Assembly (NCBI RefSeq): GCF_001182725.1
Contig: NZ_CWHU01000005.1
Span: 558,001 to 622,000, forward strand
Reading direction: 5' to 3'
Source: Anaerococcus jeddahensis
GTDB lineage: Bacteria; Bacillota; Clostridia; Tissierellales; Peptoniphilaceae
DNA length: 64,000 nucleotides
The translations under genes were made by a program, and so were the position numbers. The notes below the pieces were generated by a model, which made no database searches, was not told where the DNA came from, and saw only the letters and a list, made by a program, of their open reading frames with translations. How positions within the stretch are numbered: the stretch's first letter is position 1; every line of letters begins with the position of its first letter. Positions 54,291 through 63,674 of this stretch are shown here, one piece after another.

Positions 54291-54317
54291 AAAATCCTCT
54301 ATATTGAGGATTTTTTT
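54291..54317. terminator. bidirectional terminator, coiled-coil gene / tmcAL
   Basis: AAAATCCTC (54291-54299) and GAGGATTTT (54306-54314) pair around TATATT with T-runs on both strands. The tmcAL stop overlaps it. Confidence 0.88.
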
Positions 54318-55474
54318 ATTGAGATTTTTTGTTTGTAATCGTAATCGAAGTCTCTTCCTATGAGTAGTGAATAAAGGTTAGAGGCTTTATTTATTTGCTC
54401 ACAAATTATTTTATTTTCCTTATCTAACTTTTCCAAATCTTTTTTTTGAATTACAACATCAAGGTCCGTTTCTTTAAATAAAGTTAAGGCTTTTTCGTTA
54501 AAGGCAAGTACTTTTATGAAATTGATATCAATTTCATTTAAAAAAGTTTTATTATCTAGTAAATAATTTATCATAAGTCTTTTTATCCTTGAACTTGTAA
54601 ATCTTTGACTTGAAGAATTTTTTAAAAAATCTTCATAAGATTTATTTTCTCTAGCCATTTTTATTAAATAATTATCCATACCTTCCTCAAAACACAAAAT
54701 ATTTTTCATATTTCTTTTTTCAATTAAGATTTTATAAGAAAAAAGATTATACAAATAATTATTATTAGGAAAAAAAGAATATTGGTTTTTAAATTCATTA
54801 ATATATTTGTAAGAAATTTCTGGCAAGTACTCTTTTATTTTTATATCATTTATATTATTTCTAATTGAGCTTGATGATGCGAAATGATTAAAATTAAAAT
54901 TTTCATCCTTATTCATAGATTTTTGTCTTTTTATGGGAAGAGCTTTTATATTTGAATTTAAATTTTTGATTGCCCTAAAATATTCTAGAGCAAGGATATT
55001 ATTTGCCGAAAAAAATTGTTCATCATCAACGTATTTATTGGATGAAAGATAGGAGGACTTGGCGTAAGACATTCCTTGTTTTAGATAAGTTTTTATATCT
55101 TTATTTATCTTATCTTTATTATCAAATAATTTTTCACAAGTTATAAAAAAATCTTTCTCTTTTATATTTTCAATTCCAAAGGCAAGATAATCAATTTTTA
55201 ATTTATTTAAAATTTCTATATTTTTTTGGGCAAATAAATTTGCAGCTTGCAAAGAAATAAATGAGGGCATTTCAATTACAAGATCTGCAGAAATCATGGC
55301 GGAATTTGCTCTTTTATATTTATCGATAAGACTAATCTCACCTCTTTGGACAAAGTCTCCACTCATTATAGAAATTAGCAAATCTGCATTTGTAATTTCT
55401 CTTGCTTTTTTTTGTATGTAATTGTGGCCGTTATGAAACGGATTATATTCTGATATTATTGCTAATTTTTTCAT
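54299..55474 (-). CDS. tmcAL: tRNA(Met) cytidine acetate ligase
   Basis: A 391-residue TmcAL (YlbM), which activates acetate with ATP to acetylate C34 of elongator tRNA-Met. The nucleotidyltransferase-like N-terminus has EYNPFHNGH (residues 9-17) and SGDFVQRGE; SSSIRNN and SQRFTSSRIKRLMINYLL follow. The gene is next to rsmD-coaD, as ylbM is in Bacillus, but on the opposite strand. Start at 55474 with AGGAGTAATT upstream. Confidence 0.93.
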   Translation of the reverse strand: MKKLAIISEYNPFHNGHNYIQKKAREITNADLLISIMSGDFVQRGEISLIDKYKRANSAMISADLVIEMPSFISLQAANLFAQKNIEILNKLKIDYLAFGIENIKEKDFFITCEKLFDNKDKINKDIKTYLKQGMSYAKSSYLSSNKYVDDEQFFSANNILALEYFRAIKNLNSNIKALPIKRQKSMNKDENFNFNHFASSSSIRNNINDIKIKEYLPEISYKYINEFKNQYSFFPNNNYLYNLFSYKILIEKRNMKNILCFEEGMDNYLIKMARENKSYEDFLKNSSSQRFTSSRIKRLMINYLLDNKTFLNEIDINFIKVLAFNEKALTLFKETDLDVVIQKKDLEKLDKENKIICEQINKASNLYSLLIGRDFDYDYKQKISIKKSSI

Positions 55475-55577
55475 AATTACTCCTTTATTTATTATATCAA
55501 ATAGAAAAAAATAAAGTGAAAAAATATTTTGATTTATTACATAATTTTACATTTAAATTTAAAAAAGTTAATAATAG

Positions 55578-55586
55578 TGGTATAAT
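55578..55586 (+). promoter_or_regulatory. extended -10 promoter of the efp operon
   Basis: TGGTATAAT (55578-55586) stands 28 bp before the efp ATG. No clear -35. Confidence 0.6.
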
Positions 55587-55614
55587 ATTAAAAAAAGACC
55601 GATTAGGAGGATAT

Positions 55615-56172
55615 ATGATATCAGCAAATGATTTAAGAAAAGGAATAACTTTTGAATATGATGGGGATGTTTATCAAGTAATTGATTTTCAACACGTAAA
55701 ACCAGGTAAGGGTGCAGCTTTTGTTAGGGCAAAAATAAAATCTGTAATGCAAGGTGGAAATAAGGATGTAACATTTAACCCAAATGAAAAGTTTGAACAA
55801 GCTATAATTTCTACAAAAGAAATGCAATACTTATACAATGATGGACAATTGTATTATTTCATGGATCCAGAAACTTTTGAACAAATTCCAGTAGATAAGG
55901 ATGCTGTTTCTGAAGCAATTCCATATATCAAAGAAAATGATACAGCTACAATGAGATTTTATAAAAATAAACCATTTTCTATTGAAGCACCAAATTTTGT
56001 AGAGCTTGAAGTTATTAAAACTGAACCAGCAGTTAAAGGTGATACAGCGACAAACGTAACAAAACCTGCAGAAGTTGAAACAGGAGCAATTATAAATGTA
56101 CCAGTTTTTGTAAATGAGGGAGATGTTATAAAAATTGATACAAGAAAAGGGGAATATTTATCCAGAGTATAA
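55615..56172 (+). CDS. efp: elongation factor P
   Basis: A 185-residue EF-P that rescues ribosomes stalled on polyproline. The three beta-barrel domains are complete: [38 protein letters not shown] with the tip Lys (about residue 32), and the C-terminal [23 protein letters not shown]. Start at 55615 after AGGAGG; the longer frame overruns the promoter. First gene of efp-gls24-nusB-xseA-xseB-ispA-argR-recN. Confidence 0.97.
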   Translation: MISANDLRKGITFEYDGDVYQVIDFQHVKPGKGAAFVRAKIKSVMQGGNKDVTFNPNEKFEQAIISTKEMQYLYNDGQLYYFMDPETFEQIPVDKDAVSEAIPYIKENDTATMRFYKNKPFSIEAPNFVELEVIKTEPAVKGDTATNVTKPAEVETGAIINVPVFVNEGDVIKIDTRKGEYLSRV

Positions 56173-56182
56173 AGGAGATATA

Positions 56183-56497
56183 ATGACAAGAAGTTTTAAT
56201 TTTGGAAGTGTTAGAATTGCCAATGAAACTATTGAAGCTATAGCAAGAAAAGCTTCAAGCGAAGTAAATGGTGTAATTGAAGTAAACACAAAATCCAATA
56301 AAGAAGCTAAAAATACAAAAGTATCTGTTATGAATGGATTTATAATTATAGACTTAAATCTTGTACTTAATGCAGATGTTAATGTAAGAAAAACTATTAA
56401 AAACGTTCAAGAAAATGTAAAAAGACAAGTTGAAACTATGACTGGCTTAAAAGTTAAAAGAGTCAATGTCGAAGTTAATAGTTTAGTAATACAATGA
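56183..56497 (+). CDS. Asp23/Gls24-family protein (YqhY-like)
   Basis: A 104-residue Asp23/Gls24 protein whose operon position between efp and nusB matches B. subtilis YqhY, which has been linked to control of fatty-acid synthesis. It has GSVRIANETIEAIARKASSEVNGV and VKRVNVEVNSL. Start at 56183 after AAAGGAG. Overlaps nusB by 4 bp (ATGA). Confidence 0.92.
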   Translation: MTRSFNFGSVRIANETIEAIARKASSEVNGVIEVNTKSNKEAKNTKVSVMNGFIIIDLNLVLNADVNVRKTIKNVQENVKRQVETMTGLKVKRVNVEVNSLVIQ

Positions 56498-56883
56498 ATA
56501 GAAAACAACAAAGAGATTGGGCTTTCAAATTAATTTTTGAAGACCAAATTAAAAGCCTTAATGATATTGACCAAGCCCTTATTAATCACGAAATAGATCT
56601 TGATAAAGATTCATTTTTATATGAATCTTTAAAAGCCTACGTAGAAAATTTCGAAAAAATAGAAAAAATAATTAATGATCAAATTGGCTCAAGTGCACTA
56701 AAAAGACTTTCAAAAGTTGATAGGTCAATTTTATTTTTGAGCGTAAATGAATTTGAAAATATGGAAATTCCAGTAAGTGTATCTATTAATGAAGCTGTAA
56801 ATATAGCAAAAGAATATTCTACAAGCGATGGTTATAAGTTTATAAACAGTGTATTAGGAAAAATTGCAGAAAAGAGAAAATAG
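56494..56883 (+). CDS. nusB: transcription antitermination protein NusB
   Basis: A 129-residue all-helical NusB, which with NusE binds BoxA of rRNA transcripts. It has RDWAFKLIFEDQI, LKRLSKVDRSILFLSVNEF and the diagnostic SINEAVNIAKEYSTSDGYKFINSVLGKI. folD, which often follows nusB, is absent here; xseA starts immediately. Confidence 0.96.
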   Translation: MNRKQQRDWAFKLIFEDQIKSLNDIDQALINHEIDLDKDSFLYESLKAYVENFEKIEKIINDQIGSSALKRLSKVDRSILFLSVNEFENMEIPVSVSINEAVNIAKEYSTSDGYKFINSVLGKIAEKRK

Positions 56884-58065
56884 TTGAAATCTTTAAGCGT
56901 TAAACAATTTAACCAATATATAAAAACTTCTTTTAAACACGATCCCTTATTTCAAAACATAAGTATAAAAGGTGAAATATCCAATTACAAAATTTCTCAC
57001 AATCACATATATTTTTCATTAAAAGAAGATAATGAAATTATTGATTGTGTAATTTATTATTATGAAGATAAAAATTTAGACCAATATAATAATGGAGATG
57101 AAGTTGTTGTTGATGGAAATCTTATATACAACAGCTTTTTTTCTAAAATTTCTATTGCAGTAAAAAATATAGAAAAAATGGGACTTTCTAAAGATTATTT
57201 ATATTTTTTGAAAGTAAAGGAAGATTTTTATAAAAAAGGTTATTTTGACGTAAATCTAAAGAAAACTATATGCGATTATCCTAAAAATATTGGCCTTATA
57301 ACATCTGACAAATCAGCTGCCATAGTTGATTTTCTTTCAGTTATAAACAAAGAAATATCTGATATAAATATATATTTGTATCCAGTTAAAGTACAAGGAC
57401 TTAGTGCAAAAGATGAAATAATTAATGCAATTGATGTTCTTGATAAAAAAAATCTGGATGCAATTGTCCTAACCCGTGGAGGTGGGAGCAAGGAAGATTT
57501 GAAAGTCTTTAATGAAAAAGATATTGTAGAAAAAATTTACCAAGCAAAAAGTCCAATAATTTCTGCCATAGGCCACAAAATCGACTTGTCTTTGACAGAT
57601 CTAGTAAGTGATTTGTCTTTACAAACTCCGACTGAGGCAGGTTCTTTTTTGGTTAGAAATTATAAAAAAATTAGAGATCAAATAAATAAAATTTTTATAG
57701 ATATTAAAAAAACCCTTGATAGAAATATTGAAATTAAAGAATTAAAGCTTAAAAATATGAAAGTAAAACTTAACTCTTATAGCCTTGATAATTTGTTAGA
57801 TTCAAAGTCTAAAAACCTAGATGATATTTTTGAAAAAATCAAAGATAAGCTTGATAAAAATATAGGAGAAAAAGAAAATAAGCTTTCGATGTTGGGCTTA
57901 AAACTTAATTCTTTGAAATCTATTTTGGATATTAGAAAAAAAAGTATTTTTGTTAAGGATTTTGATGGAAAATTTATCTATTCAAAATATTCTTTAAAAA
58001 ATAAGGATAAGGTAAAAATTATATTTGCAGATGGAGAAGTGAAAGCTGAGATTTATGATGGATAA
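56884..58065 (+). CDS. xseA: exodeoxyribonuclease VII large subunit
   Basis: A 393-residue XseA. The N-terminal OB-fold (about residues 10-95: ISIKGEISNYKISHNHIYFSLKE) binds single-stranded DNA. The catalytic core has IGLITSDKSAA, DAIVLTRGGGSKEDLKVFNE, SAIGHKID and DLSLQTPTEAG, followed by a coiled coil. The start is TTG at 56884 directly after the nusB TAG; the family N-terminus MKSLSVKQFNQYIK fits it. Slightly shorter than E. coli XseA. Confidence 0.95.
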   Translation: MKSLSVKQFNQYIKTSFKHDPLFQNISIKGEISNYKISHNHIYFSLKEDNEIIDCVIYYYEDKNLDQYNNGDEVVVDGNLIYNSFFSKISIAVKNIEKMGLSKDYLYFLKVKEDFYKKGYFDVNLKKTICDYPKNIGLITSDKSAAIVDFLSVINKEISDINIYLYPVKVQGLSAKDEIINAIDVLDKKNLDAIVLTRGGGSKEDLKVFNEKDIVEKIYQAKSPIISAIGHKIDLSLTDLVSDLSLQTPTEAGSFLVRNYKKIRDQINKIFIDIKKTLDRNIEIKELKLKNMKVKLNSYSLDNLLDSKSKNLDDIFEKIKDKLDKNIGEKENKLSMLGLKLNSLKSILDIRKKSIFVKDFDGKFIYSKYSLKNKDKVKIIFADGEVKAEIYDG

Positions 58066-58249
58066 CAACTTTGAAGAAAATTACAAAAAAATGGAATCTT
58101 TGCTCAAGGATTTAGAAGACAATAAGGATAATATTGATAAAAGCCTTGAAATTTACAAAGAAGCCAAAGAAATTTATGATAAGCTTAATAAAAAAATCAA
58201 TGATTATAAGGCGAAGGTTGAAATAATAAATAATGACGAAAATGAATAA
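58055..58249 (+). CDS. xseB: exodeoxyribonuclease VII small subunit
   Basis: A 64-residue helical protein: NFEENYKKMESLLKDLED followed by DKSLEIYKEAKEIYDKLNKKI, the standard XseB pattern. Several copies coat the XseA coiled coil. Overlaps xseA by 11 bp and ispA by 17 bp. Either of two adjacent ATGs (58055, 58058) could start it. Confidence 0.93.
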   Translation: MMDNNFEENYKKMESLLKDLEDNKDNIDKSLEIYKEAKEIYDKLNKKINDYKAKVEIINNDENE

Positions 58250-59075
58250 AGAAGTATTTGATGAAATTTTAATAAATGACAAAAAACTTATCGATAAGGC
58301 AATGGCAAAAAAATTTGAGGATGATAATCCTTTAAAAGAAGCCTTGATATATGCTAGTGATTCTGGAAAAAGAATTAGACCTGTTGTATTTTTAGAAACT
58401 ATAAAAATGCTTTTGGGAGAAGAGGTAATTGATGAAAAAATAATTGATTTTGCCCTATCTCTTGAAATGGTTCATGCTTATTCTTTGGTTCACGATGATA
58501 TGCCTTGTATGGATAATGATGATTACAGGAGAGGAAAGCTTACAGTTCACAAAAAATTTGGAGAAGATTTAGCAGTTTTAGTAGGAGATAGTCTCCTTTC
58601 TTTTGCTTTTGAAAATGTTCTAGCTTTGAGTATATATGACCAACGTTTTCTTTTACCTGGAAAATATTTGGCAAGGGCTTGTGGAAAAGATGGAATGATA
58701 AAAGGTCAAGTTTTTGATATAAAAGCTAAAAAAAACGCAGATTCATCCTACGTTCTAGACGTGTATAAAAACAAAACTGCAAGACTATTTATGGCAGCTC
58801 TAGTTATGGCTGGTCTTTATGCAAAAGTGAGCGATGAAAAAATCAAAAAACTTGAAGACTATGCTTATTATTTGGGACTTTCTTTTCAATTACAAGATGA
58901 TATTTTGGACAAGTATGATGAAATTGAATTAAATATTTTATCATGTATTTCTATGGATGAGGCAAAAAAATTACTATTGGACTTTAATAAAAAAGCAAAA
59001 GAAAATATTAAAGACTTTAAGGACAATGATTTTCATATTTATTTAATTGATTATTTAACAGAGAGGATTAAATGA
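58233..59075 (+). CDS. ispA: polyprenyl (farnesyl) diphosphate synthase
   Basis: A 280-residue short-chain trans-prenyltransferase making geranyl/farnesyl diphosphate for undecaprenyl and quinone precursors. The first aspartate-rich motif is DDMPCMDNDDYRRG (about residues 89-102); the second is FQLQDDILDKYDE. DxP synthase, which follows ispA in Bacillus, is missing, consistent with isoprenoids from another locus or from mevalonate. Start at 58233, or at the ATG nine bases later. Confidence 0.94.
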   Translation: MTKMNKEVFDEILINDKKLIDKAMAKKFEDDNPLKEALIYASDSGKRIRPVVFLETIKMLLGEEVIDEKIIDFALSLEMVHAYSLVHDDMPCMDNDDYRRGKLTVHKKFGEDLAVLVGDSLLSFAFENVLALSIYDQRFLLPGKYLARACGKDGMIKGQVFDIKAKKNADSSYVLDVYKNKTARLFMAALVMAGLYAKVSDEKIKKLEDYAYYLGLSFQLQDDILDKYDEIELNILSCISMDEAKKLLLDFNKKAKENIKDFKDNDFHIYLIDYLTERIK

Positions 59076-59524
59076 AAAAATATACTAGACAAAGACTTAT
59101 TTTAGATATTATTCAAAATAATGAAGTAAAAACACAAAGTCAACTTTCAAACTTATTAAAAGCTCAAGGAGTAGATGCTACTCAAGCAACAATTTCAAGA
59201 GATATAAAAGAGCTTAGAATTTCAAAAGTTCAAACTGATGATTATGATTACAAATATACTGTAATTGATACAGTTTATGATTCTTTAAATGAAAGAATGG
59301 AAAAAATATTTAAGGAATCCGTTCTCTCAGTAGAAAGATCTTACCAATTAGTTGTAATTAAAACTATTTCATATACAGCAACTGTTTGTGGTCTATATAT
59401 TACAAATGCAAAACTTGAAAATATAGGTGGAATTGTAACTGGTCTTGATACAATATTTATTACACCAAAAAATATTGATGAAGTCGACGATTTAATTGAA
59501 ATTTTAAGAAGTATGGTGAAGTAA
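59072..59524 (+). CDS. argR: arginine repressor
   Basis: A 150-residue ArgR. The N-terminal winged helix is TRQRLILDIIQNNEVKTQSQLSNLL, with VDATQATISRDIKELRI as recognition helix. The C-terminal hexamerisation/arginine domain usually carries a GTIAGDDTI motif; here it reads CGLYITNAKLENIGGIVTGLDTIFI, so the arginine-binding Asp pair is only partly kept. Its operon position before recN matches AhrC. Coupled to ispA (ATGA). Confidence 0.93.
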   Translation: MKKYTRQRLILDIIQNNEVKTQSQLSNLLKAQGVDATQATISRDIKELRISKVQTDDYDYKYTVIDTVYDSLNERMEKIFKESVLSVERSYQLVVIKTISYTATVCGLYITNAKLENIGGIVTGLDTIFITPKNIDEVDDLIEILRSMVK

Positions 59525-61213
59525 GTGTTAGCTGAGTTATTTATTAATAACCTAGTAATTATTAAAAGAGATCATTTATTTTTTGATAGCGGATTTAATG
59601 TTTTATCTGGAGAAACTGGATCTGGTAAAAGTTTGATACTTGAAGCTATAAATATAGTTTTGGGAAAAAGGGCCAACAAGGATATAATTGGAAAATTTGA
59701 TGACAAAACAATTGTTGAGGCTGTTTTTGACCTAGATTATGAAACTATAAAAAAATTAGAAAATAAAGATATAACTTTTGATGATAATAAGCTAATAATT
59801 ACAAGAACTATTAACCAACAATCATCATCCATTAGAATTAATGGAAGAGTTGCAAATCTTTCTTTGGTTAAGGAAATTTCAGTTTTGCTTATAGACATTT
59901 ATAAGCAAGGTGATTCAAATATTTTTATGGATAAGGATAACTACCTTGATATAATTGATGCTTATAATAAAAATGATAATGATATAAATTTGAAAAATGA
60001 AATTAGCAATTTATATAAGGAAAAAAACAATTTACTAAAAAAATTTGAAAATTTCAATTTAAGTGATGAAGAAGTTTTAAGAGAAAAAGAACTTATAAAT
60101 TATCAAATAGATGATATTGAACAAATTGATTTATTAAATATTAATGAAGAAGAAATAGACCAAGAATATAAGAAATTAAATTCTATAACTGAGCTTAGGG
60201 AAAGTATAGAAAAAAGTGAAGAATTAATCTCATCATTTGACTATGACCAAATAAGTATAAGCTCACTTCTTGCAAGTTTATCTTCAAATCTATCAGAATT
60301 TTCAGGAATTGATAAGAGTATTGAAGAAGTTAATGATAAAATTTATACTCTAATTGATTTGGCTAATGAAATTTATTCTGAGCTTGATTCATATAAGGAA
60401 AATCTTGACCAAAATCCTGAAAGACTTTATGAACTTGAGATGATAAATCAAAAACTTTTTGATTTGAAAAGAAAATATGGTACTAATATAGAAGATATTT
60501 TAAAATATTACGATAAAATTTCTTTAAGACTTAAAGAATTAGAAAAAATTTCTGATTTTAAGAAAAATATCAACAAAGACATTAAAGAAATTGACGAAAA
60601 ATTAGAAAAAAAATCTAAAGAACTTTCAAAAATAAGAAAAGATAAGTCGAAAAATCTAGAAAAAGAAATTAAAAGCGAAATTCAATCACTAAATATAGTA
60701 AATGGAGATTTTAAGGTTTTATTTAACAAAAAAAATATAGATTCCAATGGAATTGATGATATAGATTTTCTAATCAAAACTAACAAGGGTGAAGATTTAA
60801 AATCCTTGTCAAAAACTGCATCTGGAGGAGAAATTTCTCGTATTGTTTTATCCTTTAAAAAAATATTTGCAGATTATGATAAAATTGATACCATGATATT
60901 TGATGAAATTGATCAAGGAATAAGCGGAAGAACTGCACAAATTGTTGGAGAAAAAATATTAGATTTATCAAAGGAAAGGCAAATTCTTGCCATAAGCCAT
61001 CTTCCACAAATTGCATCTCTTTCAACAAATCACATCTTAATAGAAAAATATGATGAAAAAGATTTGACCATATCTAAATCTACAAATATTGAGGGAGAAG
61101 ATAGGACAAAAGAGATAGCAAGATTATTGGCTGGAGTTGATATAACAGACAAAACCATAGAATCTGCCAAAGAAATGATTGAAATGGCTCATGATTTAAG
61201 AAAAGGAAAATAA
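59525..61213 (+). CDS. recN: DNA repair protein RecN
   Basis: A 562-residue SMC-like ATPase acting early in double-strand-break repair. Walker A is GETGSGKS (residues 29-36). A long central coiled coil follows, then the signature SKTASGGEISRIVLSFKKI, Walker B in MIFDEIDQGISGRTA, and the ISHLPQIAS switch. Start is GTG at 59525, directly after the argR stop. Confidence 0.96.
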   Translation: MLAELFINNLVIIKRDHLFFDSGFNVLSGETGSGKSLILEAINIVLGKRANKDIIGKFDDKTIVEAVFDLDYETIKKLENKDITFDDNKLIITRTINQQSSSIRINGRVANLSLVKEISVLLIDIYKQGDSNIFMDKDNYLDIIDAYNKNDNDINLKNEISNLYKEKNNLLKKFENFNLSDEEVLREKELINYQIDDIEQIDLLNINEEEIDQEYKKLNSITELRESIEKSEELISSFDYDQISISSLLASLSSNLSEFSGIDKSIEEVNDKIYTLIDLANEIYSELDSYKENLDQNPERLYELEMINQKLFDLKRKYGTNIEDILKYYDKISLRLKELEKISDFKKNINKDIKEIDEKLEKKSKELSKIRKDKSKNLEKEIKSEIQSLNIVNGDFKVLFNKKNIDSNGIDDIDFLIKTNKGEDLKSLSKTASGGEISRIVLSFKKIFADYDKIDTMIFDEIDQGISGRTAQIVGEKILDLSKERQILAISHLPQIASLSTNHILIEKYDEKDLTISKSTNIEGEDRTKEIARLLAGVDITDKTIESAKEMIEMAHDLRKGK

Positions 61214-61214
61214 T

Positions 61215-61754
61215 ATGGATAATTATGAAAAAACGATAAAAGTGGACAATATTTATGAAGGTAAAATTCTTTCACTAAGAGTTGAAACTGTAGAAATGCC
61301 TGATAAAAAATATTCAAAAAGAGAAATAGTTGACCATATGAAGGGAGTAGGAATTATTGCTTTTGATGGTGAAGATTCTATATATTTAGTTCGCCAATAT
61401 AGAAAGGCTATAGATGAATTTACTCTAGAAATTCCAGCAGGTCTAGTTGAAGCAAATGAAAAACCAATTGAAACTGCAAAAAGAGAATTGCAAGAAGAAA
61501 TTGGTTATAAACCTTTGGATATAGAATATTTATTTGATATGCACGCATCTCCTGGTTTTACAAATGACAAATTATCCTTCTTTTTGGCAAAAGATTTAGA
61601 AGAATCAAAACTAGAAGAAGATGAAGACGAATTTTTGGAAAGAAAATCATTTAAAATTGACGATATTTATAATATGGTTATAAATGGTGAAATTACAGAT
61701 GCAAAAACAATAATAGCTGTATTGTATGCAAAAAGATTGATTGATGAAAAGTAA
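61215..61754 (+). CDS. NUDIX hydrolase (ADP-ribose pyrophosphatase type)
   Basis: A 179-residue Nudix enzyme, likely splitting ADP-ribose. The Nudix box GX5EX7REUXEEXGU is complete from Gly76 to Gly97 (RELQEEIG at 90-97). HMKGVGIIAF and EIPAGLVE are the usual flanking blocks, and ASPGFTND follows. It is placed between recN and scpA as in Bacillota. Starts one base after recN. Confidence 0.93.
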   Translation: MDNYEKTIKVDNIYEGKILSLRVETVEMPDKKYSKREIVDHMKGVGIIAFDGEDSIYLVRQYRKAIDEFTLEIPAGLVEANEKPIETAKRELQEEIGYKPLDIEYLFDMHASPGFTNDKLSFFLAKDLEESKLEEDEDEFLERKSFKIDDIYNMVINGEITDAKTIIAVLYAKRLIDEK

Positions 61755-62457
61755 TAGTTTAAATATTGATTTGGAAGTTTACACAGGACCTTTTGATGTT
61801 TTGTTAAAACTTATTGAAAAACAAAAAGTAGATATTTATGACATAAAAATAGAAGATATAACAAGCCCTTATATGGAGGCTATCAACGAAATGGATATTC
61901 CTCTTGGTCAATTAAGCGAGTTTATTTATATATCTTCTATTTTGTTATATATAAAATCCAGCAAATTAATGCCAAAGGATAATGATGACACTATAGAAGA
62001 AGATTTTATATCCTATCTTATAGAATACAAAAAAATAAAAAGTGTAGAAGATGATTTAAAAAATTTAGAAAATGAGGCAAAATCATATTTTACAAAATAC
62101 CAAGAAGATCTATCCCAATATAAAAGTGAAGATGAAATAATAGCAAAAGATGTAAATATTTTAAAAAATGAATTTACAAAATTAATCAAGGCCTATAAAA
62201 ATGAAAAAATAGAAAAACCTGATTTGATAAAATCTATAAAAAGACTTGATGTAAATGATTATATAAAAAAAATAAGAAATACTTTGAAATTTACAAAATC
62301 AATAAGGTTAAATAAAATAACTGATGAAATAAAATCAAAAGCAGCTTGTATTGGGACATTTTTGGCCTTACTTGAGCTTGTAAGATTGAAAGAAATTTAC
62401 TTAGAAGAAGAAAATACAAACGAGTTTTTAATAATAAAAAGGGAAAATGATGAATGA
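61744..62457 (+). CDS. scpA: segregation and condensation protein A
   Basis: A 237-residue kleisin that bridges SMC heads. [28 protein letters not shown] (about residues 14-41) is the SMC-neck-binding region, with [15 protein letters not shown] after it. The C-terminal winged helix has [12 protein letters not shown]-like [15 protein letters not shown]. Start at ATG 61744 (TTG 61741 is an alternative), overlapping the Nudix gene. Coupled to scpB. Confidence 0.94.
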   Translation: MKSNSLNIDLEVYTGPFDVLLKLIEKQKVDIYDIKIEDITSPYMEAINEMDIPLGQLSEFIYISSILLYIKSSKLMPKDNDDTIEEDFISYLIEYKKIKSVEDDLKNLENEAKSYFTKYQEDLSQYKSEDEIIAKDVNILKNEFTKLIKAYKNEKIEKPDLIKSIKRLDVNDYIKKIRNTLKFTKSIRLNKITDEIKSKAACIGTFLALLELVRLKEIYLEEENTNEFLIIKRENDE

Positions 62458-62986
62458 TACTTATTTAAAAGGAATTATTGAAGAAATTTTATATATTTGG
62501 GGTGAACCAATTGATATCAATGATCTTTCAAAAATTATTTTTGATGCCGAGAAATCTGAAATAAGAAAGGCAATAAATGAAATGATGGTTGAAAGAAATG
62601 AAAATTCATCTGGTCTTATTATTAAAAAATATGAAAACAAATATCAATTTTCAACTAGGTCAGATCATGAAAAATATATTTCAAATATAGTAAAAAAATC
62701 TGAAAAGAATTTGTCAAATTCTTCACTCGAAACTCTTTCAATAATCGCCTACAAGCAACCAATAACTAGGGCTGAAATAGATAAAATAAGAGGAGTTAAA
62801 TCTCAATCAACCATTGATTCTCTTTTGGATAAAAAATTAATAAAAGAAAATGGTAGGCTTGATAAGATTGGAAAACCAATAATTTATGTGACTACTGATT
62901 TATTTTTGAAATATTTTAATATTTCAAGCCTTGACCAATTGCCAAAAATAGATGAAGAGATATCAGGTGAATTAGATGAGGATTAA
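62447..62986 (+). CDS. scpB: segregation and condensation protein B
   Basis: A 179-residue ScpB with two winged-helix domains: [19 protein letters not shown] at the N-terminus and the signature [23 protein letters not shown] (about residues 100-122). It dimerises on ScpA. Overlaps scpA by 11 bp and rluB by 11 bp. Confidence 0.95.
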   Translation: MMNDTYLKGIIEEILYIWGEPIDINDLSKIIFDAEKSEIRKAINEMMVERNENSSGLIIKKYENKYQFSTRSDHEKYISNIVKKSEKNLSNSSLETLSIIAYKQPITRAEIDKIRGVKSQSTIDSLLDKKLIKENGRLDKIGKPIIYVTTDLFLKYFNISSLDQLPKIDEEISGELDED

Positions 62987-63671
62987 TAAATTTATAGCAA
63001 AAACAGGACTTGCTTCAAGAAGAAAAAGCGAAGAATATATAAAAAATGGCTTAGTTTTTGTAAATGGGAAAAAGCTTGAAGACTTATCTTACCAGGTAAA
63101 AGATGATGATGAAGTTAAGGTGAATGGTAAAATCTTAAAAATACAAGAAAAATTTTATTATAAATTGAATAAACCACTTGGATACATTTCTTCAAATTAT
63201 GATCCCCACAATAAAAAAGACTTAAATGAGTTAATTAAAATTGATGGGAGATTTTTTTGTGCAGGAAGACTTGACAAAGACAGCCACGGCCTTATGTTAA
63301 TTACAAATGATGGAAATATTACCAACAAAATAATTCATCCAAGTAAGGAAATTAATAAAACATATTTGGTAAGAGTCGATAAGATATTATCAAAAGCTCA
63401 AGAGGAAAAATTTAAAAATTCAATAAAATTATCCGAAAATGAGATAACAAGTAAGGCAAAAATTTCTTTAATCGATAAAAATCAAATTCTTTATAAGGTT
63501 ATAATCCACCAAGGTTATAACAGGCAGGTTAGAAGGATGTTTTCTTATTTTGGCATAAAAGTTTTGGATTTAAAAAGAATAAAAATTGGAGAAATTGAAC
63601 TTGGTAACTTAGAAGATGGTGCATATAAAAGGCTTAGTCAAAAAGAATTTGAATATTTAGAAAGTTTATAA
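62976..63671 (+). CDS. rluB: rRNA pseudouridine synthase, RluB/RsuA family
   Basis: A 231-residue enzyme that isomerises a uridine in 23S or 16S rRNA. The N-terminal S4 domain runs from residue 2 to about 45 ([21 protein letters not shown]). The catalytic motif [17 protein letters not shown] places the nucleophile at Asp100. YNRQVRRMF near residue 175 is also conserved. scpA-scpB-rluB order is standard. Confidence 0.95.
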   Translation: MRINKFIAKTGLASRRKSEEYIKNGLVFVNGKKLEDLSYQVKDDDEVKVNGKILKIQEKFYYKLNKPLGYISSNYDPHNKKDLNELIKIDGRFFCAGRLDKDSHGLMLITNDGNITNKIIHPSKEINKTYLVRVDKILSKAQEEKFKNSIKLSENEITSKAKISLIDKNQILYKVIIHQGYNRQVRRMFSYFGIKVLDLKRIKIGEIELGNLEDGAYKRLSQKEFEYLESL

Positions 63672-63674
63672 ATT

